Under the pieces are notes generated by a model. That model was not told the origin of the DNA. It worked only from the letters and a program-made list of their open reading frames with translations, and made no database searches. This document shows positions 1 to 15,300 of a stretch of 64,000 nucleotides of DNA, piece after piece. Location: the NCBI GenBank assembly GCA_964019155.1, contig OZ025241.1:92626223-92690222 (forward strand), given 5' to 3'. Each line of letters starts with the position of its first letter. Position 1 is the stretch's first letter. A program made the translations under genes and the position numbers. This DNA comes from Osedax fenrisi (Eukaryota > Annelida > Polychaeta > Sabellida > Siboglinidae).

Positions 1-62
1 CACTACCACTACCACTACCACTACCACTACAACTACCACTACCACTACCACTACCACTACCA

Positions 63-148
<86 letters not shown>
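1..148. repeat. (CTA)n microsatellite, left part
   Basis: Trinucleotide array of CTA with CCACTA variants in its first 70 bases. It continues as the array at 5887 on the far side of the hAT element, so the two are one microsatellite split by an insertion. Confidence 0.97.
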
Positions 149-150
<2 letters not shown>

Positions 151-1184
151 GGGCCGGCTTAAGGGGGGGGCAAACCGGGCAATTGCCCGGGGTCCCACAT
201 TTTGGGGGGCCCATGAATTATTTGAGAAACATTTTGTTTACTATTTATATACAAAAAAATGTTCTTAACTGTATTTTTCTTATATATTATTAATTCTAAT
301 TAAATAAATAATATAATAATTTAATTAAATATGAGCCATTTAGGCCGATTTGAAAAGTGAATTTTACAAAAATATCTAAATTTACACGAAGATATGGTTG
401 AAACAGTTACATGAAGATGTTGAAGCACATGCGAATAGTGATAACCATAGTCAGATAAAATAGTATGAAACGAATTGATAAATAATTGTTTGTTAAACTA
501 GAAAGTGATAAATGATAAACCTATTAAAGAATATTAACCATAGTTGAATCTTAAAAATTCTATAATTAGTTTACGAAAAAAAAGTATACTTTTTTATATT
601 AAAATTAAATAAAAAAGATATATTTGAACTATGATTTCTGATATTTGTAAAGGATTGTATTGATTATAAATTACACAAAAGCGATATTCTATATAGATTT
701 ATAATTGGTATAGTAATTAAAACTAATTATATATTTTAAAAATAATTTATCTCAAAAGATTTAATTTTCTCTATCTACTTCTCGTATTAATAAAAGGTGT
801 ATCTTCTCATAGTGTATATATTATTATAATTTTGTTAGTGTAAATAATATATATATAAAAAATAGTTTTAATTTAAATAGCAATATTCTGCTTTATAGTA
901 TTTTTAATAGTGATTAAACCACTTGATTAAAGGGAATACTGTACATAACTGTACATAACATTTTCAACAGACTATTATTAGAGAAAGAAATTATATTTAT
1001 ATGTATTGAAACAGATATTATTATAAATATATATATAATCTAAATATAATACTAAAGGCATTTTTGCAATTATCCAACTAGTACTAGTTAGGACTTCGTA
1101 CCTACTTGCAACTGAATGTTTAGATTTACATCACCCTCCTCTATATATTTATATATATATAAATACACACAATGGCGATATTCT

Positions 1185-1627
1185 TATTGGAGAACAGGTG
1201 ATAAATTATCACTGATAACTTAATAATTGAAAATATATAAAATTCAAAATATTATATTATATATCAGTGTACTCAATTCCAGATATATCACATGTAGGTA
1301 CGTTAATAAGTCATCGTCATATATACCAAGTTAGATATTATTATTATATAGGTATTTATTGATGCATGTTAAGATTCATTATCACATTGGTCAATATTTA
1401 GCTAACGATTAGGTAGATTTTTTTTTTAATAATAATATAATTATAATAGATAATAGAGCTCAAAGTTATGCAAAATCCAGCAATATTTCTAGAATATTCA
1501 ATCAAATGAAAGATATCATAATATACCATAGTCCATTTTCAATATGGATCCCCATATCTGCGCTGTGCATTCCTTAAATTTGGTTGTGCAAAATGCCGTT
1601 GAATCTTTGACAATTGTAGCAATATGA
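1185..1627 (+). pseudogene. hAT transposase remnants (DUF4371/ZMYM-like)
   Basis: Short translatable pieces in different frames recall one family of hAT transposases. 'GEQV' lies near 1190-1200, 'SIPDISHV' near 1270-1295 (compare the conserved SVDSTPDISHVDQ block), and 'HICAVHSLNLVVQNAVESL' at 1553-1609, the well-known hAT block with C-x-x-HSLNLVV. Stop codons and frameshifts separate the pieces and no long reading frame survives. This is a dead, non-autonomous copy. The block order 5' to 3' is as expected for a + strand transposase. Confidence 0.7.
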
Positions 1628-2204
1628 ATTGCTTTCATCCCAAATAAATATAATTAATTTAGCCAAACTAAATAAAGAATATATTAACATCTATATTAAA
1701 GAAGAATATAATATGTTTTATTAAAAGCATTATCGAATATAATATGGTCATCACAAGCAGATTTTATTAGAGCAGTATCTTGTGGATTTCTCAAAATTAC
1801 ATAGGTTATCTGATATTATATATGTTAAAATATTACTAAAATAACATTACTAGATCTAGTAATGTTATATTGACTCGAGTCAACGTATTTATTCAAAATG
1901 CAAGATTTTGAGACTTCAATATTATGAAAACCGTGGAGCTAATTTCTTTGTAGACTAAAGCCGATCAGAAAAATATTACAATTAGGTTAAATTGAGATAA
2001 AAGCGGTAATACAAAATATTGATAAGCTCTCTAAATATATATATATATTTGCCTATAAAAAATAAATGATTATGAGGAGTTGATTAGAGTATACAAACAA
2101 ATTACAAAATAATTAGTATAATGATAACATATGATAAAATTAGTGAATTTACATCATATAAGAAGTTAAAAATGACTATTTTCTAACAATATTTGACAAA
2201 TTAA

Positions 2205-4090
2205 TTGATATATACTTATAAGTATATAGGAAATACTAAAAAAGATAATCATGTAGTTATTGCAAAATCGCTTCATATTACTGCCTCTCTGGAATCATGC
2301 TCATCAGATCAAAAGAAAACGTTTACCATTTGTTCGAAACTCCTTGGGCGAAATAAAAAGAAAACTTTACCCGACTTTCCACCAGACACCTTATCATCAA
2401 CTTTTGATGACTATTTCCATCATAAGCTTACACGTACTCTCAGCAATCTCCCACGATATACCACTTTAATAACCCCCACCATGCCAACTCACTCACTTAA
2501 TGTATTTTCAGTCTCTTCCATGTCAGACATAGGCACACTTCTTAAAGCAACTAAAAGTTCATCTCCTCTTGACCCTATTCCTCTTTCCCTTTTACACGAA
2601 ATCACTGAATCCCTCACTATCCCTCTCAATAATATATTCTGTGAATCCCTCGAATCCGGTACGTTTCCAACATCCTATAAACATGCACTCATTACACCCC
2701 TCCTTAAGAAACCAAACCTTGACCCTCAGAGCCTCAACAATTATTGTCCAATCTCAAACCTGTCGATATTTTCCAAAACTTTGGAACGAATCGTCGCGAA
2801 ACAACTAACGTCTTATATAATATCACACAAAATCCCTCATATCTTCCAAAGTGCATATCTTCCTTCCAAATCAACAGAAACCGCACTAGCGAAGATATCC
2901 GGTGATATTCTCACTAACCTTGATAACAAAAATGGCACAATACTCGCACTACTTGATCTCTCCTCTGCGTTTGACACTATTGACCACACGATTCTCATAC
3001 ACTGTCTTACATCTATAGGTAGCACTGGTACTGCACACAAATGGCTATCCTCATTCATAACCAACCGAACTTCCTCAGTTTTAGTTCACTCAACCCGTTC
3101 ATCTTCCCGTCTTGTAACACACGGTGTTCCCCAAGGGTCAGTCCTTGGACCAATACTCTTTAACATTTACATAATTCCCCTTCTCCACCTTATCTCGAAT
3201 TCTCCAGTTAGCTTCCATACATATGCAGACGACATACAACTTTATGTAAAATGTACAGAAAACGTTAATTTTGCACCCGACATCCTTTCCTCTACTATTA
3301 CCACCATTGGCTCACAATAAACTCCCTCGTCTTTAACCCAATTAAAACCGAGGCTATATTCCTTCACCTTCCACTCCGAAGTAAAACGTTACCAACTCCC
3401 CCTCCAATTAACATTAATGGACAGCTCATCATGTACTCAACCCATGTCAAAAATCTTGGTGTTATATTTGACAATATTTTTAATTTTTACAGACAACTGT
3501 CCCACATAACAAAACTATTAAACGATCAACTACATTCACTACGCCTTATTCGTCATTCAATATCAATATCCACCGCTACTATTATAGCTTCTGCTTACAT
3601 CCTACCTCTATTCGACTACTGCAATTTTATCCTTTATAATACCCCCTCATCGTATATTACTAAACTACAAATTCTTCAAAATTCTATAGCTAGGTGTATA
3701 TATACAACTTACAAATATATTCAACATACCAAAATACTCCCACACTCATATATCTCCATTATTAGTTAAACTCCACTGGCTACCTGTACGCCATAGAATC
3801 CTATATAAAACTCTACTACTGGCTCATAAAGCAATCCACCATGACTCTCCTGACTACCTAGCATCCCTACTCAAACTTAAATTACCAACTAGTACCACTA
3901 CACGCTCCACCAATACGTTTCTACTTCAACTTCCTCCTAAACACAAATTACATTCAACCAATACTCGAGCATGGGCAATATCCGTCCCATACTCGTGGAA
4001 CACTCTCCCCACATCCATCCGTACTACACCATCAACTCCCAACTTCAAGAAACTACTGAAAACCTACATATTTAATATGAAACATTAACT
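2205..4090 (+). mobile_element. CR1/L2-type LINE, 5'-truncated, frameshifted
   Basis: Non-LTR retrotransposon ORF2 fragment inside the hAT element. The first frame (2205-3320) carries reverse-transcriptase motifs in order: LKKPNLDPQSLNNYCPISNL (finger region), LALLDLSSAFDTIDHTIL, GVPQGSVLGPILFNIY and the catalytic YADD box. One frameshift near 3300 moves the frame to 3308-3769, and another near 3750 leads to HISPLLVKLHWLPVRHRILY and on to a stop at about 4086. The LHWLPV block after the RT is typical of the L2/CR1 group. No endonuclease domain remains upstream, so the copy is 5'-truncated. The 3' end is probably near 4180, just before a TA-rich stretch. Confidence 0.9.
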
Positions 4091-4351
4091 TAAAATATAT
4101 ATGGACGGCCGATTGCTTTATAAGCACAGTTTGCAGTCCGAAAACCGAAAAATATAAAATGTAAATGTATGTATTAGTAATTATATAAATAATATATTTA
4201 TATATATATATATATATATATCATCTGACATCAGCAATTAAGATGATTAGTAGGATATATAAGATAATTCAGTATTAAACATATATTATACCATATTGAT
4301 ATACACCTCAAAGGAATGGACTATACAAATATTAATATATATATATATATA

Positions 4352-5105
4352 CAGTAAAACCTCTCTATAAGAAACTATTTTTTTTCAGTACTTTTTTTCT
4401 TATAGAGAGGTTTTCTTATAAAGAGGTTTTTACTTTTCCAATAATTTTAAGAATTAATTTATAATTAAAAATGCATTATATAATCTATAGGTTATATATA
4501 TAGTATATTTATTTGTTATACTGTTTTAAATGTATACTGTATTGTTTTGGCTTAGACATGTTAATACATAATGAAATTTTATTAGATTTACATTAGAAAT
4601 TATAAATTATGAATCATCATTGATAAATATAATATAATGAATATTATAATAATCTATTATTTAACAATTAATTGTATAATATAATAAATTGTATCATCAA
4701 TACATTTTAAGGATATAACATTTATTAATTAATTTTAATAAATTTACATATATACAATATCATTTATTAATTAATTTTAATAAATTCAAGGATAAAAATA
4801 ACAATTATTAATTAATTTTAATTCATTTCGAGCTATTTATGTTATATAATATTTGTAAGAAAAAAAAATATCTTATATAATAATTAATTTCTATAATTGT
4901 TATCAATATACAATACTTCTATTTATATATAATTATTTTGTATACAATAAGTTTCTTATAAAGAGGTTTTTCTTATATTTTTCTTATAAGATTTTCTTAT
5001 AAAGAGGTTTTTTAATGTGCAAATGTTGAATTCCAACCAAATGTGCGAAAAATGTTCTTATAAAGTAATTTTTCTTATAAAGAGGTTTCTTATAGAGAGG
5101 TTTTA

Positions 5106-5108
<3 letters not shown>
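4352..5108. mobile_element. pogo/Tigger-like MITE, 757 bp
   Basis: Perfect 24-bp terminal inverted repeats, 4352-4375 (starting CAGTAAAACCTCTCTATAAG) and 5085-5108, lie between TA dinucleotides, as expected for Tc1/mariner-pogo insertion. CAGT...AACCTCTCTATAA ends are typical of Tigger/pogo. The terminal motif CTTATAAAGAGGTTTT recurs in both orientations within each end (about 4402-4435, 4950-5010, 5056-5108). There is no coding capacity. It is inserted in the hAT element. Confidence 0.85.

Positions 5109-5157
<49 letters not shown>
5109..5157. repeat. (TA)n microsatellite
   Basis: Uninterrupted TA dinucleotide run next to the right end of the pogo-like MITE. It probably includes its TA target duplication. 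Confidence 0.9.
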
Positions 5158-5162
<5 letters not shown>

Positions 5163-5886
5163 GCTAGATATATCCTATTGTTGACATTTTCATCCTAATA
5201 TATGTAATGCTAAATAATTACACTTGAGAGATAAGCTTCTCTAAACTTAAACTTATAAATAATTTTCTATGAAATTATCTGACACAATAAATACTTTCAA
5301 GTCTGTAACATTATATTTAGAATCAAAGCTAATTAATTAAATTGATACTGAATAAATAATACTTATTTAGAAGAGTGAAATATTTAGAAGAGATAGTGAT
5401 TTAAAAGAGAAATCGAGTAAAATAAATATGTGATCATATCATTTTAACTAATTATATCATTTAATCATTTAACTAACTTTTATCATTTTTACTAATTAAT
5501 TTGTAAATTATAAAATATTGCAATGATCTTAAATGGGTACCGTAATATCTATTTACATCCATAGCGTGAAGGATGCCCCCCTATATATAGTATATGCATC
5601 TTAAGATTAAGTGGGTCTCCTTCATGCGATAGGATATATGTAAATATATATGAAAATTTTTTTTTTAAAGATTATAAATATTTTTACATAATTTGATCAC
5701 GCATAATAGAATAATAATACATCATAATATATATATATATATATATTTATTTTTATATATAAATAAATTGAAGAATTATAGATATTAGTTATTTCTATAA
5801 TGACCCATTTAATATGTTATGAAATTCTTATGGGGCCCATACGTTTTTTTTTGCCCGGGGCCCATAGTATGCTTAAGCCGGCCCTG

Positions 5887-6345
<459 letters not shown>

Positions 6346-8198
6346 ACCACTGACCAATAGTGTGTGGGCATGCATGGGTGTGTATTTATTAATGATTTTC
6401 TATATTCTGCTATGATATAATGTGCAACATATTATATTATATATTATATATACATATTGTAATTATGATACAGTATAGATTTATTGTATTTCGCACATCT
6501 ATGCTGGTATTATTATTAGTACATGTTATGTTGCCCATGGTGATGCTAGTAGTTGTAGTAGTTGTAGGTGTAGCTGTATTATATCAGAGGTTATCACTTA
6601 TAAGTGCTTGTAAGAATTATTATTGAGGTATCTGAGTTTTATTGCAATTTTAATTTTATTTTTAATTACAAAAATAACAGCATAATTGTTTATATAATTA
6701 TTATGAAATAGCAGTCTCTTTTAACAGTGCTCGACAGGGTTATGTTTTAAACCGTGATGCCTATTTCTCAGTGATGTTTAAAGATATAAAAACATCTTCA
6801 TGGTGTCATCAGTGGGGGTATGAAACCCTCTCCCCCTACAACCCCAACTCCCCTTTAGCAGTACATCTAGTCAGTAGTCTCTAATGAGAATTGTAGTATT
6901 GTATTAATTACTACTATTAATAGTATTACATGTGCAGTAGTTAACTATACACATCCAGCTATTGATGTGATAATAACCCCCCCCACCCCTATAGTATACA
7001 CCCCTTATTGTATTGTGTGCTACACTGACACTAGATGAGCTCTCATTGTTCAGTTAGTCTATTCTATAATCTGCATTCACATAAATCTGGGTTTATATGA
7101 ATAGAATGCAGCATATGCACCATATAAAATATACATTTTATGTACTCTATTGGTGAATGTATGCATATGGGACACACACTATTTAAGTTTCATATCATTT
7201 TGACAAATTATATGATTTAAATAGCATTTACTAATTAGATATAATCAAATAATAATATAAATGCATACCAATTAGAATATAAATTACTATAAATATAATT
7301 ATGAAATTCCCAATAAAATTAAAATAATGATGTCTATTATAAAAATATATATTAAATATATAAACATATTATATTATAATAAATATGATCCTGGGATATT
7401 ATATTTTAATAATGTATAATACATTTACTTTTAAATGCAGCTACCACCTGTTCAATAGACTGTTAAATAGACAATTAAATAAAATGCATTATTCATATTT
7501 CTAATGTAAAATTAATTATGAAACAATTATAAAATTCTCACTTCATGTTGATGTTGTATTTGGGTATCAAGTTACAGCTATATAGCAGCTACTCTATTGT
7601 TATTAGTATCCTCTACAGTATCGCAGTATCCTATACCATAGACAACTCTTTCCAATTAACTGATTGTACACAGTTTCACTAATTACAAAATAAACGTCAT
7701 ACATTGTCGACATTCAAGAGATTTATCCAGATATTGTACAACATTTTATACTGGCTAAACCCTTTCTATAGTTTCATAATTATGTCAATATTGTAATTAT
7801 AAATATAATAAATAAATATCTTAGCCTTTAGCGTATTGTATAATTTGTGTATAATTTTCATTCAATTCATTTATTTATTTATATCATTTATTTTAATTTT
7901 GATTTTATAAATATATGAATATGTTAAGAGTTATGGGTGAGGGGTTCATGTTAATTCTATAGAATTGTATTTTATACTAACTAATTATTTACTAAGTAAA
8001 ATAAAGATTTATAAAATGTATTACAATATATATAAATATATAAAGTTATTAAATTATTTTAATTTAAGTTATTTTTAAAATATAATATTTAATTTTTCAT
8101 AATATAGACATTAATTTTAATGACATTTTTTAATTCTCTAATTTATTTAGATTTAAAATTTGTTTTTAAATGTTTCACAAATAATTGTAAAATATTAA

Positions 8199-8462
8199 AG
8201 GGATTTCACACCAACTCGAATGCAATTATTAACTCTAATTATTAGAGATTTATATTAAAGTTTAACAATATTATTTAAATCTCCGTAAAAAGGGGTTTTA
8301 CACCTAATTATTAGAGTTAATAATTGAGTTTGAGTTGGTCTGAAACCCCTTTTACAGATAAGCATTTATTTTATTTTAAATAGTGGATTTAAACATTAGA
8401 GTTAAACTTTAACCTCCAATGATTAGAGTTAATAATTGCGTTCGAGTTGGTGTGAAACACCC
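8199..8462. mobile_element. TTAA-flanked MITE, family A, copy 1
   Basis: Both ends carry a long inverted repeat around TTTCACACCAACTCGAA / TTCGAGTTGGTGTGAAA followed by AATTATTAACTC. TTAA stands directly outside at 8195-8198 and 8463-8466, as for piggyBac- or Kolobok-type insertion. Internal copies of the AATTATTAGAGTT motif occur in both orientations. A second copy lies at 40377-40620. Confidence 0.8.
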
Positions 8463-9172
8463 TTAAGAATATATACTCAGAATATAATATGTATACTGAG
8501 TAAATAAGATAATGTAGGTTTATATTATACATATATAGTTACACCTATATATTATATATATAATAAAGGTAGGCTATTTAGTTATTAAAAATGAATGATC
8601 ATAGATAGTATCAATTTCACCATGTTGACAATACTGGGACATTGAATAATGTCGTTGTTATTATAATATCACACACATACACCTGAATATGTAATTACAA
8701 TAAATGTGATTACAATAATATGTATGTTGGGTTTCTTAATTCTAGAATGAAAATAGAAGATAATTAATGATGATAATTAATAATTCAATATTATTACTTT
8801 ATTTTACATATCTAGATATATATAACATATAGATATTGAGTTATACCTAAAGGCCAATATCATATATATGTTATTGTATATTGTAATAGTAATTATATAA
8901 CAACTGATCATATTTATATTTACATATATATATATATATTTGTAAGATATATTTATGTATTGTGATATATATATATATATATATAAGTAAATTTGTATTT
9001 ATTCATTTCTGTATTGTAGATATCAACAGATATCATTCTTGTAATTGAGTATCATTGCTACTTTTTATTAAAAATAATAATTAATTATAATAAGGGTATA
9101 AATCATTTAAAATTTATATATATATAAAATACATGAGTAATACATATATGAAATTGTAATAAATCTACCTAA

Positions 9173-9173
<1 letters not shown>

Positions 9174-9239
<66 letters not shown>

Positions 9240-9241
9240 AT
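9174..9241. repeat. (TA)n microsatellite
   Basis: Nearly pure TA run just upstream of the pyrimidine tract that precedes the first recognised PLXDC exon. Confidence 0.9.
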
Positions 9242-9324
9242 ATATATTACCTCAGCTCATATAACACCTGCCAACCCTATACACCCTATTCTCTCCTATA
9301 CACGCCCGCATCGTCCACCGATAG

Positions 9325-12300
9325 GCTAATCACAAGCTCGGCTTTGAGTTTCCGTTCTACGGTCACCCGCTACGCACGATCACCATAGCAACGGGTGGCT
9401 TCCTGTACACTTCAGACTTCCTGCATCCTTGGCTAACCGTCACTCAATACATCGCCCCATTGATGGCAAACTTTGACACCAGGATCGGCAAAGATAAATC
9501 TAAAATCTACTACGCTCGCGATGGTTTACACGTGTGTTCTGATTGTTATTTAAATTAGTCAACTATTACTTATTATTAGTTATTTATATCGGTTAATTAT
9601 TACTTGGTTTATATTAGTTAATTATTCATATACATTTATATTTTTAAAATTATTATTTTTACGATACTGTATTTGTGTATTTACCCTATTTATTATATTT
9701 ATTAAAAAGAATAATTATATAATTGTTACAATAAATAAGCTATTAATTGTACATTTATAATAATTAATATTTATGAAATTCATATTATTCATTATATAAT
9801 TGTACATATTAATTATTAATTATTTACAATTTACATTGTAATTAATCCATTATTATTATGACTAATTATTAATTTGTTTTATTACTATTTATAAATGTAT
9901 ATATGTGTTAACTCAGATATTGTTTAGTAATAAATCAGTTATTATACTTATCCATATATTTAATTTACATTTTTTATTTTCTATAATGTAGGTTTAATTA
10001 ATTAATTAATTATTTATTTAATTAATTCATAATTTATTGGCTACTAATTAATAATGTATTCAATTATACAGATAAAAAGTTTGTTGTCATGTGGGAAAAT
10101 ATTTATTTAAAAAACCAGGAAAGTTAGTAATTATTATTTAGATATATGTATATATATATATATTTATATATATATATGTGTGTGTGTGTATGTATCTATG
10201 TATTTATTATTTAAAAAACACAATATGTTATAATACACATATTTCTATTGCAAACCCGCTAACACATTCAATCCCCGAGGAAAATAGTTTGAATTGATGC
10301 AAAAGTTAATATTCAAACTAGTGCCATCTCATAGTTTACTGTGTAATGATAGCATTGGGGTTACATGTGTAAACAATGGTGTAGTGATCACCCTCGAGTT
10401 ATAATGTACCCCTGACATGCATTGTAAACATTGTATTATCTCTGGGGCAGGTTTGTGAGACAATAAATTGTTCGAGATAATTCTTAGCTATATTCATAAT
10501 TAACGATTGTCTTAGGATAATACTAGGAAAATTTATTATCTCATATCTGTCTCCGGGAGCCATTCAACGGCTCGGTTTTAGTAGTGAAGTGAAGTTAGTT
10601 GTATGATTAATAATTATTAGTGTCTAATATTGCAATGTCATGTCACATGACTCATGTGCAACATACATATATCAGTTATATTGTGCTGAATGTTATTAAA
10701 TTATAACAGATTCATATATCACCAACGGGTTAATTTATTAGTTATAACAGTGTATACTAGTATATCATTAATGATTCATTAATAATGATTCATTATACTA
10801 GTATATCATTAATGATATTAATAATGATTCATTATACTAGTGTATAATTATATATAGTTATACCAGTATATATATATATATTCATACTTTTATATACTAG
10901 TAAATAATTATATATATATATATGCTCAGTGTGTATTTTAATAGTGTGAAGGTCACATGAAGGTCACATGATGATCACATGATGATAAAACTCATCTAGA
11001 CTAAGGTATACAAGTAACGAAGCAATCCATATCACATAATAAATATAGCCATATAATGATATATCATTATAATATCAAATCAATTATGTAATATATACAT
11101 TATTCATGTCTGTAAAATTCAGTTTGATGAAAATTGTGTGTATAAATAATTATTTTAGTGATACATTTAAAGATTTAAATAGTTAAAGTCATTACCTTTT
11201 AGTTGGTATAAATATAATGAACAGTGCTATAGTATGCATAGCAAGCAGGTTAATAATGAACTGTTGATTTCAGTGAACATACTGCATTAATACTAACTTC
11301 ACTAGTTTCCTTGCCCAATCCTATCATGGCTTTAAATGAGAAACCTGTATATAGTATTGCATAACAGATGTATTATAATAGAAGTATAGAGCATTATCAG
11401 TATGTATATGATTATAATAATTACGTTTCATCACATTATCAATTATACAATATTTAAAAATATGTATATATATATATTTCTGTCTGTCGAATTAATGCTC
11501 GGCCCCTTAGTTATAATGGTCCTAATTGTCACTCTATATTTGACACATAAAGTACCATAACACATTCAATAAATATAGGTGGCAACATTTAATACTTATT
11601 TTTGTTATCATTATTATTTTATTTATTAATTTCCATCTGGTTTATTCTATTTTATTATTATAAATTTTATATAAATTGTATTAACTATTTTATTATTTCT
11701 ATTTTAATATTTTAAATGGTATTTATTGTATTACTTACTTTTATTATTAATATTTCTATATATATATATATATATATATACACACTTTTGAGAGATTATT
11801 TATCATTTATTTAAGGGCAGGCGTAACCTTCGTTTTTATTTTTTAGGGAAATTTTTTTTATATTGAAATATTAAAATGTAATTCATTATCTTTAATATGA
11901 TGTATTATATATCACATAAAATTAAACATAAGTGCCTCAAATACGAATTTAATCATACACCTATTCAAAATGGTGGGATTTAATAATTAGAAAACATGCA
12001 AGTAAAACTTTAGATGCCAATATCTCTGGTGTTTTTTTTGTTGATTTTATTTTTTTTAAATCCCTATCTTTTGAACTCTTATATTAATCTTTATATAATT
12101 TTCTAAGTATATACCTAATATATGGTTATTATTATATATGTATGTAAGCTAATGTAAATATAATCAATTAATATAATTAATTGAAAAATAATAAAAAAAA
12201 GCGGTAATAAATTTATTTTTAAATAATTTTAATATTATAATTAACTTTTATTTAATTATTATACTTTTATTATTTTAAGATGTATCTATATAAATAGAGA

Positions 12301-15300
12301 TGAATGTTATCTCGATAAATAAATAAAAATAAGATAAAAATACTAATAAATAGAAAAGATATAGCCTGTTAAAAAATAGTTATTTTTCCCTATCTTTTAC
12401 ATGTAAACGCCGGCAAGGTTACGCCGGCCCTTAAGTGTTTAAATAAACTTTCAATTCAATTCAATGTATTTAAATACATATGTTAAACACCACAACAACA
12501 ACAGAATACTCACACACACATACACAAACATACAAATACCCATATACCCATACCCTCATTACAATATCATCCACAGCTACACATTTCACGTTTCAAACGA
12601 TACTTTTCAAGAGCGGAAGAATAGTGTTCAACTATAAAGATGTAAGTTCTGTGCTAATTTTATATATATAAACATTTAGTGATGTGTCCCAATACTTTAT
12701 TTCAGGATCGTATGTCCCAATCCAGGATCCTTTTCTCTTAACCGATGCGATCCCAATCCTTCATTTCTAACCCATCCCATTTCTTATTTACAATAATATT
12801 ATTATATTATTATGTATATATGTATATACATGGCATAATATAATAGTATGTAGTATACAAATAGTAGTTATCTAGATGATTTATTAACTCTCCTGTATGC
12901 AATGTAATGCATTATGGCATATATAAATACAAATTATATAAGTCTGTATTTTATATATATATATATATATATCATTTAATATACATAAATCTAATAATAA
13001 TTTATAAATAATCATAAATCTTATATACTTTAATATATTAAATATATATTCATTTACATATACAAATATGAATATTTTCCAATTATAAAATACTTGATCT
13101 AATATTAAAGTGTCCAAAGTTAACAATATTTAATTGCGAATACTTGTCAAGGATGTATTGTCCTTATTATATCTATAAATAAATTTTATATAAATTTAAT
13201 AAATTTAATATAAATTTTACAACATATTTTACTTACCGACCCTTTATATTCATACTCCTCGATATCTTAGATGATCATTCCTATCACTGTGTACATTTTA
13301 CTATGTTCTACATATAATCTATTCCATACAATGTAAATATATATTGATATATTCTTGTAGATTACTAATCATATATACATTTATATTTATGATTTTTTAC
13401 ATAAATATAATGATCATTTTTTATCTTTAAATAATTATGAATCATCTATTAATTATTTTGAATATATTTAAAATATTAAATTTGCGTTAATAACAATTTT
13501 TCTATAGAAATGAATACAAATGAGCACATTAGCGAATGATATAAGTGATCACAACGCGTACAATACATGAGTCATTATTAACTTCCACATCCAGGTACCG
13601 ATTAGTCTATCTGAGATCTACAAAACTCACCACCCAGTGAAGGTGGGCCTTTCTGATGCCTACTACATCGACAAGGGACATGTGAAAGGTGACATCTCTA
13701 ACTCCATTTCATAATAATAGTAATAGTAATACAGATATTTAGTTTAAATTTTGATTTTATATAAGCAAACGCATAGTTGAAATATATGTATATCGAAAAT
13801 ATAAATTTTAAATATTTTCCAATGATTGCATACTTTATCGAAATCAATAAAGAATAATATTTGATTACAAATAAAATAATATTAATAGATTATTTAATAG
13901 ATATCACGCACAAATAATAGATTTTCACAACATGTGTGTCTCGTAATGACCGCGCGTGTGATATCTAACCCCATATATAACCCCATATCTAACCCCATTA
14001 CACATTCCCTAACAACGTCTATTTCACTTGGCAGAGATTCGCATATACCACAAGGTGAAAATAGATCAAGATCTGATCACCGCGAACCGTTCCATCATCA
14101 TTGATCCGTTTAAAAGTTTGCATCCTCACCTATAGCTAGGGGTGCTGCAATAGGGGGGACGGGGGGTATGTCCTTCCACTTTAAAATCTAGGGGGACCTT
14201 CTATGTGTTGGTCCCCCCCCCCCACTTTTACCACAAAATTTATTTTGATTGGTTGGTCTACCCTACATATAAAATCGTTCCAGCGCCCCTATATATAGCA
14301 CATAGTATCGTCTAGACCGTAGTTGCCAGCCTAAGCATTCACCTGTACACATATTGACACGATGACCCTAAAGCTGCAGTTCTGATGAATGAAACATGCG
14401 TGCATTACTCACTTATTTACATCTATTACACCTACAGTGGTATACTACAGTCGCATGAAACCCTACAAGATATCTACTATAACGCAACAATAGCATGTGT
14501 CAGCACATCTTACGTATAGCTCACACTGTTAATGTGTTACCTTACCGACAGCCTGCAACATCTACCAGTCGTGTTCTGAGTGTATAGCGCCCGGTGCTGC
14601 CCCCTACTTCAAGTGTACGTGGTGCGCTAAGATCAACCGCTGTTCTAGCGGCGAGGACAGACATTCGCAGGACTGGAAACAGAAGAAATGTCACCTTAGT
14701 GTTAGTATTCGTCATCACCATCATCATCATCATCATCACTATCATCATCATCACTATCATCATCGTCATCAGTATCATCATCTTCATCATCATCATCACT
14801 ATCATCATCACTATCATCATCATTATCATCATCATTATTATCTACATCATCATTATCATCAGGAAATATGATTTTATAAATTCTATGATTTCAATTTAAA
14901 TTAAATAACATTTTTATAAATGAAAGACTACTGTAACATTTAGATTATCTAAATGTAGTCAATTACAAGTACATTCTCCCATTCATCCACTCGTGCTTGA
15001 ATCACTTAAAAGAAACAGCACTTAACATTGTCACTGATTACATATATATATATATATATACAGGTATAACTATATATTTATAAAACATACATTATCTTTT
15101 TACTCGGAATATAGACATTATATTCTATTTAATATATTCTAAGATTTTGTTATTATTTTTGAAACATTTAATAACAAATTTTAAATCTAAAGAAATTTGT
15201 GTTATTTCATACTATTTCGAAATATTAAGTTAAACAACAACATTTATTAACATATTTATTATTCCCGTTCAATGACTAGAGCTATGACAATTATATATTT

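Larger units (their letters stand above)
149..5886. mobile_element. hAT-superfamily DNA transposon, 5.7 kb, decayed and nested
   Basis: Perfect 15-bp terminal inverted repeats CAGGGCCGGCTTAAG (149-163) and CTTAAGCCGGCCCTG (5872-5886) bound the unit. The flanking octamers CTACTACT (141-148 and 5887-5894) match an 8-bp hAT target duplication, although any CTA array would give that match. CAGGG-type ends and transposase remnants at about 1185-1627 agree with hAT. The element is far from intact: an L2-like LINE (about 2205-4090) and a pogo-like MITE (4352-5108) are inserted in it, and the transposase is broken by stops. Confidence 0.85.
6346..9324. other. non-coding stretch upstream of the PLXDC-like exons
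   Basis: AT-rich sequence with no exon I can support. It holds one TTAA-flanked MITE (8199-8462), several TA runs (8925-8985 and 9174-9241) and a pyrimidine-rich tract (9255-9324) that leads into the first recognised PLXDC exon. One or more 5' exons of that gene, including its signal peptide, should lie here or left of the window, but I did not find them. Confidence 0.6.

Noticed and set aside
5109..5157. TA runs as replication origins or promoters
   Set aside because: TA runs occur throughout the window without linked features. They are ordinary microsatellites.
5545..5650. Imperfect inverted repeat ATTTACAT...ATGTAAAT
   Set aside because: Arms share GCGTGAAGGA-like blocks but need several gaps, and no target duplication was found. 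Too weak to list.
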